Below are positions 58,639 to 64,000 of a DNA stretch of 64,000 nt, piece by piece. The notes beneath the pieces are model-generated. The model was not told the DNA's origin, ran no database searches, and worked only from the letters and a program-made list of their open reading frames with translations. The stretch's first letter is position 1, and every line of letters starts with the position of its first letter. The translations under genes and the position numbers were made by a program. Origin of the DNA: Daphnia carinata (Eukaryota > Arthropoda > Branchiopoda > Diplostraca > Daphniidae); assembly GCF_022539665.2 (NCBI RefSeq), contig NC_081338.1:5455679-5519678 (forward strand), written 5' to 3'.

Positions 58639-58897
58639 AATTCAATACTGAAATATGTTAACAAATCAATTCCCGAAATACCGTTCATATGAGTTCAATC
58701 CTTGTATGAGTAAAATTGATGTGGTTTACGCAATGGTGTGTAAAACATCTCAAGTGCCATACTTGATAAAAGTGAAACAATGCAAGTAAGATGAAGAACC
58801 TATGATACTTGGTGGATGTATACAATTCGATTTTTCAATTTATCAAAAATGAAGCAATAAATTGTTTGATATTACACTGTTGTTGTAGATAGACAAT

Positions 58898-58966
58898 CCA
58901 GTGATTTGAACCCAAGGTATATAGCTTTGCAATCCAATGCTCTACCAATGAGCTACGAAGGATATG
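58898..58966 (-). other. Degenerate tRNA-like sequence (minus), loop GCA
   Basis: On the minus strand it shows GCTCATTGGTAGAGC (D-arm) and GGGTTCAAATC (T-arm). The anticodon and acceptor stems are poorly paired. Confidence 0.35.
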
Positions 58967-59052
58967 GATTGAAGATCTATATCTTCAACATATTAAGGTA
59001 GCTATAACGACGAGTCAATAGATAACCTTATCCCAATGGGGGGATATAGGGG

Positions 59053-59123
59053 GGCAGATGCCAGAATGGCAAAGCGTCCGCTTCCCAACACGAAGGTTCC
59101 TGGTTCGATTCCCAGGTTAGGTT
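59053..59123 (+). other. tRNA-like sequence of a different subtype
   Basis: A strong T-arm (CCTGG TTCGATT CCCAGG) and a box-A-like TGCCAGAATGGCAAAGCG are visible, but a regular anticodon stem is not. It differs in sequence from the other members. Confidence 0.4.
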
Positions 59124-59482
59124 TCCGATTACACAAGCTTCCTACCTTCCCAGGTTTCACGATTCCACGGGGCTAGTCGAGTTGGGTAACTTCGTGCGAA
59201 GCACGCGAACGGATATTTTAGCGAAAATTTCTATAATTACCAGTAATAAATTTGTAATAAACAAGTCAAGTTTCTCTTTATTGATTATTGAGAAACTTGT
59301 ATATTTTACAACGGATTTTAACCGTAGCTCTTATGCTATTTCTAGACACATTATAGTGATTGATGAACATCCATCCCAACAATTGGAAAACGTTCACATG
59401 TTGCCTGATAATTATAAGCTTACATGACTTTGTATTTTGTCAGATTTATAGTTTCCACCGAATCTGACATTATTAATCATTT

Positions 59483-59552
59483 GACTCGTTTGGGGGTTGA
59501 ACCCTTAATCTTCGGCTTTCCATACCGATGCTCAACCACTGAGCCATGAATC
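59483..59552 (-). other. tRNA-like 70-mer (minus), anticodon loop position GGA
   Basis: Acceptor GATTCAT/ACGAGTC, D-stem GCTC/GAGC, anticodon stem TCGGT/GCCGA with one T-G wobble, loop ATGGAAA. The three inner pairs of the T-stem (GGG/CCC) form. Confidence 0.45.
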
Positions 59553-59706
59553 ACGTGATATTGAGTCTGTTTTTCTGAATATACGGGGTCAGGATATTTA
59601 CACTTAGAATAATTTTTGTTGCAATAAATTTATATTATCTCACCCATGTTGGGAACCAGTAGTGGGAAACAGAAATAGGACATTTTCCTCATCGGATTAG
59701 ATAAGT

Positions 59707-59775
59707 TGCATCTAAGGTTTGAACCCAAGACCATTAGAACCGCAGGCCAACGCTCAACCACAAAGCTATGAACCA
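59707..59775 (-). other. Degenerate tRNA-like sequence (minus)
   Basis: D-arm AGCTTTGTGGTTGAGC and T-arm TTGGGTTCAAACC are recognisable. The anticodon stem is poorly paired. Confidence 0.35.
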
Positions 59776-59871
59776 CATATACCCTGTGTATGCGACTAGC
59801 GTACTATTTGACGAGCTTACAAAAATTGCCAAAAACATTTTCTCATCTAATAATAGTAAAATGATTTGTGT

Positions 59872-59941
59872 AACTCATAGCTCAATGGATGAGCATCGGT
59901 AATGCACGCCGAAGGTATAAGGATCGATACCCGAATGAGTT
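59872..59941 (+). other. tRNA-like 70-mer, anticodon loop position TGC
   Basis: Acceptor AACTCAT/ATGAGTT is a perfect 7 bp; the first pair is A-T where the member at 58082 has G-C, a compensating change. D-stem GCTC/GAGC, anticodon stem TCGGT/GCCGA, loop AATGCAC. The T-stem is weak. Confidence 0.5.
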
Positions 59942-62900
59942 CAACTCAATATTAAAATAATATGAAAGTTTGTCCAGTAATACAATGGTTGTATGCAATG
60001 AAGTATTACTCGGAAGAGTACAGTAACAAACTGCAAGTATGCACAGTACAGCAAAGTATGTGATTATAGTCACAAATGTTACGTGCGGCGTGGCTTGTTG
60101 ACAAGAGAATATAACTCGAATCGGGGAAATTGAATGGGATCAAGAAAACTGAGGAAAATTTTAAGCACAAGTTTTAAAATTTTTGTTAAGTATTATTATA
60201 TTTCAAATTGCTAAATACTACTGCTGATCACAGTAAAGGCATGGCCCCCTACGGGCTTATTACATGTCAATGTGAAACGGATGCACTTCAATTTATATGA
60301 ATTTTAATACTTTGTTTTCGGGACGAAGCAGCGACCCACGACTTCCGATTATCATCAATTGTTTAGGCATCCAGCCTCAGACTCTTTTTCTTCTTGCCTA
60401 TTATTTGGACTCTACATTAAAGAAATAAAAGATGAGTTGGTGCAACGCTTTGCTTATACACTTAATAACACAGTGATATCCTTTTGGCATTTTTCTTACA
60501 AAACTATTACTAGGACATTGTGGGGTTCTGAATAAATATCCTGTTTAGTTTGGTAAAAATCCTTCCCTGTGGACAAGAAAAGAATATTAGTTGGTTTGTA
60601 ATGTACAACAACTGTTTGATAATTTGTTACTTAGTATAGTGAAATTCTTTTGCATTTTCCTTACAAACTCTTACCAGGATACAACAGGATTTAGAATAAA
60701 TATCCTGCGTAGTTTGGTAAGAAAATGGGTGTCATACTGTTTGATACCAAACCTTGTTTGCCAACTGCAAAATCACCCACAACGGATTTCATTCCCAAAC
60801 GCTGTGTACTAGTACAACAGGTGTATAAAGCCAAGGCTGAAAGAAGATAACCATGTGTAGCAAACAGTCAACTTCAGTCCGCACCTTTTTCGCTGTAGTT
60901 TGCTCAATTTTGCTTGTCGCGCATCTTATGGTCTAGTGCAGTAGAAAATTCATCATCAGAAGTAAGACATTTCCAATCCACCCAACGTTTCGGTTATGCT
61001 CAAAATACGGTGCTGCTTTGAACTCTTCAAATCGACGACTACGTACTTCGGGCGAAATGAATGAATTTCTCATTTCCGTTGCTATCTTCCTCACCTCCGT
61101 AGTCTGCTATTCTATGGCCATACTAAACACCGGAAGCTTTTGAAGATGATGGTTTTAGTCCAGAGACCAAGAGGGCAGCACTTCATGAGCCTAGACTGAG
61201 TAAGCTTTAAGTACAATACAATTACTCGCAGCTACAATAAAAGTGACGCATGTGGGTACGAAGGCCTAAAAATTGAAAAATCATTTGAACATAATATTAA
61301 TTTTAAACGAAAATTTGTTATTGTTTTACCCTCGCATTGACAATTGGTTAAAGGGAACGAAAGCAGTCAATTTTAAATAACATTGATGAAAGTATGGTTG
61401 CAGATTTCCTTACTGCAGATGTTCTAACGTCGACGTACCGATATGTTCCTGCGATAAAGCTAAATTAATTTTCTCATCAACATCGTCCTCTTATCTTTTA
61501 CCAGCTCGAATTTTACTATTTTTAGTGTAAAAAATATATAAGGTTAAGAAGCTTTTCATCACCAGAAGGCTTATTGCATTTCCATGTTGACCTATAATCC
61601 GAATTGTTTGTACCTCACCATTCTGAATAGTCACTATTGCAATTAAAATAATTTTCTTAAATTCCTTGTGAAAATTATGAATATTAAATATTTACTAGTT
61701 CTCCAATAAACCCAATTGCCCATTGTAACTGGTTCTAGGAAAGAGAGGTTCTGTCAGTAAAACTATATGATAAAGATTAGCAAAAGAGTTAATATTATTA
61801 GTACAACATATCATCATTAGATAAGCCGTTTTTCTATAGATGCTTGTTGCCATAGATTGTATGTTCTAAAATACATTATTACATATCTCTATGCAATCCA
61901 TATGAGTGCTGTAAAGACAGTAAGAAAATTAAACCAGAAACAACTACTGTATTTGGATGACTTACTCTCAATTGAAAGTAATAGGTTGCAAGGTGATCCA
62001 ATACAAGTCTCTTCTGAACTTTTTAACTGTGTCCATTCATTTTCAATTGGAGTAATGGTGTTCAGCCTCAGCATCTTGTCTAAGCAAAAACTTTTTCTGA
62101 TCCACCATTATTTATTTTCTAAACAAAGAAAATAAAACACAGATCAATAAAAAACATTTTGCTTGAAAAACTTACACAATCTTTGAAAGTAATTCTAATA
62201 AATCCTCATATCTCGCATGGTAAAAATCCTTACCTATAGAAATGAAAAGTATGGAAGTGGATTTGTAATCTAATGTGATGTTTAATACTGAACCTAATGT
62301 AATGTTGAATGTGAAAAGCAATAGAGCTCATCAACTGAGGAATCAACCAAAACATGATTGTTTTCAAACTCCGTAAAAGGCCTGCAGGAGTTCTTGTCAT
62401 CACTGAAAACGGCATAACCATGTGCTGGGAGCTACCCACCATATCCTTCTTCCAACATCCTTATCATCTTGACTATTGTCCAATCAATTAACACACACTG
62501 GGAGAGATTTTGTCCATGGTTGTTTGACCTTTTGAAAATGAGGTAAAAAATATAAATAAAACACAGAATCATCAATTACCAATCTTTCAATAGATATGAA
62601 GTTTGAAAGATATTTATTCAATTAAAGGTCATTACTTGTGATACACTCTATCTAAGCTTTGATTGTACTGTATCCATTGGTACTGTCTGACAGTCACGCA
62701 GCAGTAGTTCCATCATCCATTCCAGTTAAAGAAAGACTATTCGCTTTCTAGAACTATAGTTTAAATGATACAAGGGGTGTCAATATGATGCAACGTAAAA
62801 ACGTGAACGTCACGATCAGTCTAATTACGGAAAAAAGAAAATTAAAGAATAAGGTTTCAATAGCATGCACTTTCCCTGTCCATTTTTGTTATGGATTTTC

Positions 62901-63693
62901 CATTTCAACAATCTTCTTTTGTTTAATGCACATATTTTTGGCGTGGACATTAATTCAAGGATAACGAAAAGAAGAAAACATATTACCGTTCCTCGTGTTC
63001 GTTTCGGCAACATCGGTAAGGAATCCTGTTTTTCATCCCACAACATTCTTGTTTGTAGGTCTCACTTCTAACTTACTACAGTACACATGCAATAACCCAA
63101 AACATTCTGTGCCCTTAAATTGATACTCTAATTGACCTTTTTTATGTTTGAGGTTACGGTTCAAGGACAGCGTTTCTCCTGTCACTGGGGTGGTTTGACT
63201 ATCAGCTGATACAGGACAAGGTACACACCGGAAATAACATGCATCATTGACACATCTCACAAAAACGCCTTTAATTAATTGCAAATGAATTATTAATGCT
63301 AAAAGAAATGTATGCGTCTGTCAAACTTCTTTCCTATTGAACAGAAAAATATTTATGTAAGTTGGGGTACAAGTTTTGTAACTAATGAATCTAAAAACAA
63401 TCCAGAAGATATCATACCAAAAACCAAAATTCTCCTATTGATCTTCCAAATGGCTATCCGAACGATTGCCCGGTAACTACATTCAAGAATACGATGGGTA
63501 AAAACGCTGTCATATGCAAATTCGACGGGCAGCAATGAGGTATCCCAATTTTGGGGATGGTCGCGCTCACAGTAAATGCAACAAAGAAAAACGGCGGTCG
63601 TTTATTATTTCTAAACAGTTTGATATTTAATCAGAAATAAATAATTTTAAATAAGTTTCTTTTCCCCGCCTAGTGATCCTACCAGCTTTTCAT
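59942..63693. other. AT-rich repetitive region without supported gene
   Basis: Short ORFs only. A ~80-bp sequence around GAATAAATATCCTG and TAGTTTGGTAA occurs twice (60476-60555 and 60640-60722). A related GGTAAAAATCCTTNCCT block occurs at 60550 and 62218. At 60853 a TATA-preceded ATG opens a 27-codon frame that looks like a signal peptide and then stops. A piece at 62380-62460 (GVLVITENGITMCWELPT) could be a stray exon. Confidence 0.35.
60476..60722 (+). repeat. Two diverged ~80-bp direct repeats
   Basis: Copies at 60476-60555 and 60640-60722 share GAATAAATATCCTG, TAGTTTGGTAA and the preceding TTACAAA-CT-TTAC-AGGA pattern. Confidence 0.6.
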
Positions 63694-64000
63694 TCAAATA
63701 CGCAGCCAGGATTCTTTGATCAAATCAGAGGCCTTCTCCCCGATCATTATCTGGAATCGTCATACAAAGCAGAGTCAACATAAACAACGAAAAGTATTCT
63801 TTAAATACTGACGACATGCAATGAAAAAACTTTACGTTAGGTACTCACAGCTGGAGCGTTGGTATTGCCGCTTATAACATTAGGCATGATAGAGCAATCA
63901 GCCACTCTTAGTCCCTTGATCCCGTACACTTTCAACTGAGGATCCACGACGGCAGTGACATCTGTTGAGGGTCCCATCTTGCAACTGGCGGCCGGATGAT
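63694..64000 (-). CDS. GMC oxidoreductase, glucose-dehydrogenase-like, C-terminal end (rest beyond right edge)
   Basis: Two exons are in the window: from the right edge to 63849 and 63750-63694, joined across a GTGAGT donor and CCAG acceptor in one frame. They read [20 protein letters not shown], then a [15 protein letters not shown] strand, then [20 protein letters not shown] and a stop. This is the FAD-binding and catalytic C-terminal end of GMC oxidoreductases. HPxxSCxMG holds the first active-site His, and the GNTNAP segment carries the second catalytic position as Asn, typical of arthropod glucose dehydrogenase-like enzymes. These are usually secreted or membrane-bound oxidoreductases. 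Substrate cannot be told from this part. Confidence 0.9.

Larger units (their letters stand above)
57930..58640 (+). repeat. Tandem 210-280-bp units carrying tRNA-like 70-mers
   Basis: Between the tRNA-like parts the spacers are also related. ACGTTATCGTGAACAGTCT (57960), AACGTTATCATGAATAGTCT (58237) and a third version (58461) begin each unit. A TTATTGCAAGTGTGAACA-type block follows, and then TACTAGCAAACNTGG just before each cloverleaf. Confidence 0.65.

Noticed and set aside
57930-58640. CRISPR-like array (regular repeats with spacers)
   Set aside because: Eukaryotic DNA, units are 210-280 bp with related spacers and a cloverleaf in each; no short identical repeats.
58082-59941. Ordinary functional tRNA genes
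   Set aside because: The T-stem is mismatched in the usual register, no T-run terminators follow, and the sequences sit in tandem units with varying anticodon loops; described as tRNA-like instead.

Overview
The window reads as nuclear DNA of a small arthropod, most likely a cladoceran crustacean such as Daphnia. That is an inference. It rests on compact genes with many 55-100 nt GT/AG introns, on arthropod-style versions of conserved animal genes, and on about ten intact loci packed between accessory DNA. A 100-bp run of N at 20965-21064 shows this is a scaffolded assembly.

Layout. 1-8.1 kb holds four ordinary genes: a ZNF839-like nuclear protein (minus, runs off the left edge), TMEM179 (plus), Rab1 (plus) and out-at-first/OAF (minus). 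8.19-31.1 kb is an accessory block. Two direct copies of a ~4.8-5.0 kb element (8191-13150 and 26358-31108) each carry a coiled-coil ORF with a membrane segment and a retropepsin-like core. Between them lies ~13 kb of decayed, intron-bearing gene copies: ABCB7, an unrecognised Ser/Pro-rich gene, PRKCSH, IFT74 and ELYS/AHCTF1. 31.1-35.8 kb contains two 1151-bp terminal-inverted-repeat elements flanked by TA, and a third, intact, diverged member of the retropepsin-like family (minus).

36.3-43.6 kb is a clean gene cluster: ADAP1/centaurin-alpha ArfGAP (plus), NAT9 acetyltransferase (minus), NOL11 (plus) and WDR18 (plus). NOL11 and WDR18 both belong to ribosome-biogenesis families, and NAT9 and NOL11 share a 299-bp divergent promoter. 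43.6-52.5 kb is a homopolymer- and microsatellite-rich stretch without a supported coding gene; it probably includes a 5' UTR exon and first intron of the next gene. 52.6-55.6 kb is a ferric-chelate-reductase-like Reeler-DOMON-cytochrome b561 protein. 55.7-63.6 kb is AT-rich and repetitive. It holds a long foldback sequence and a cluster of tRNA-like 70-mers, some in tandem 210-280-bp units. The right edge carries the C-terminal end of a GMC oxidoreductase (minus).

The intact genes are housekeeping or secretory-pathway genes and do not form one pathway. The unusual biology is in the accessory DNA: the membrane-anchored retropepsin-like family, the island of pseudogenes between its copies, the TIR elements whose two ends vary together, and the tRNA-like array. 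All calls come from reading the sequence and recalling protein families; no search was run.
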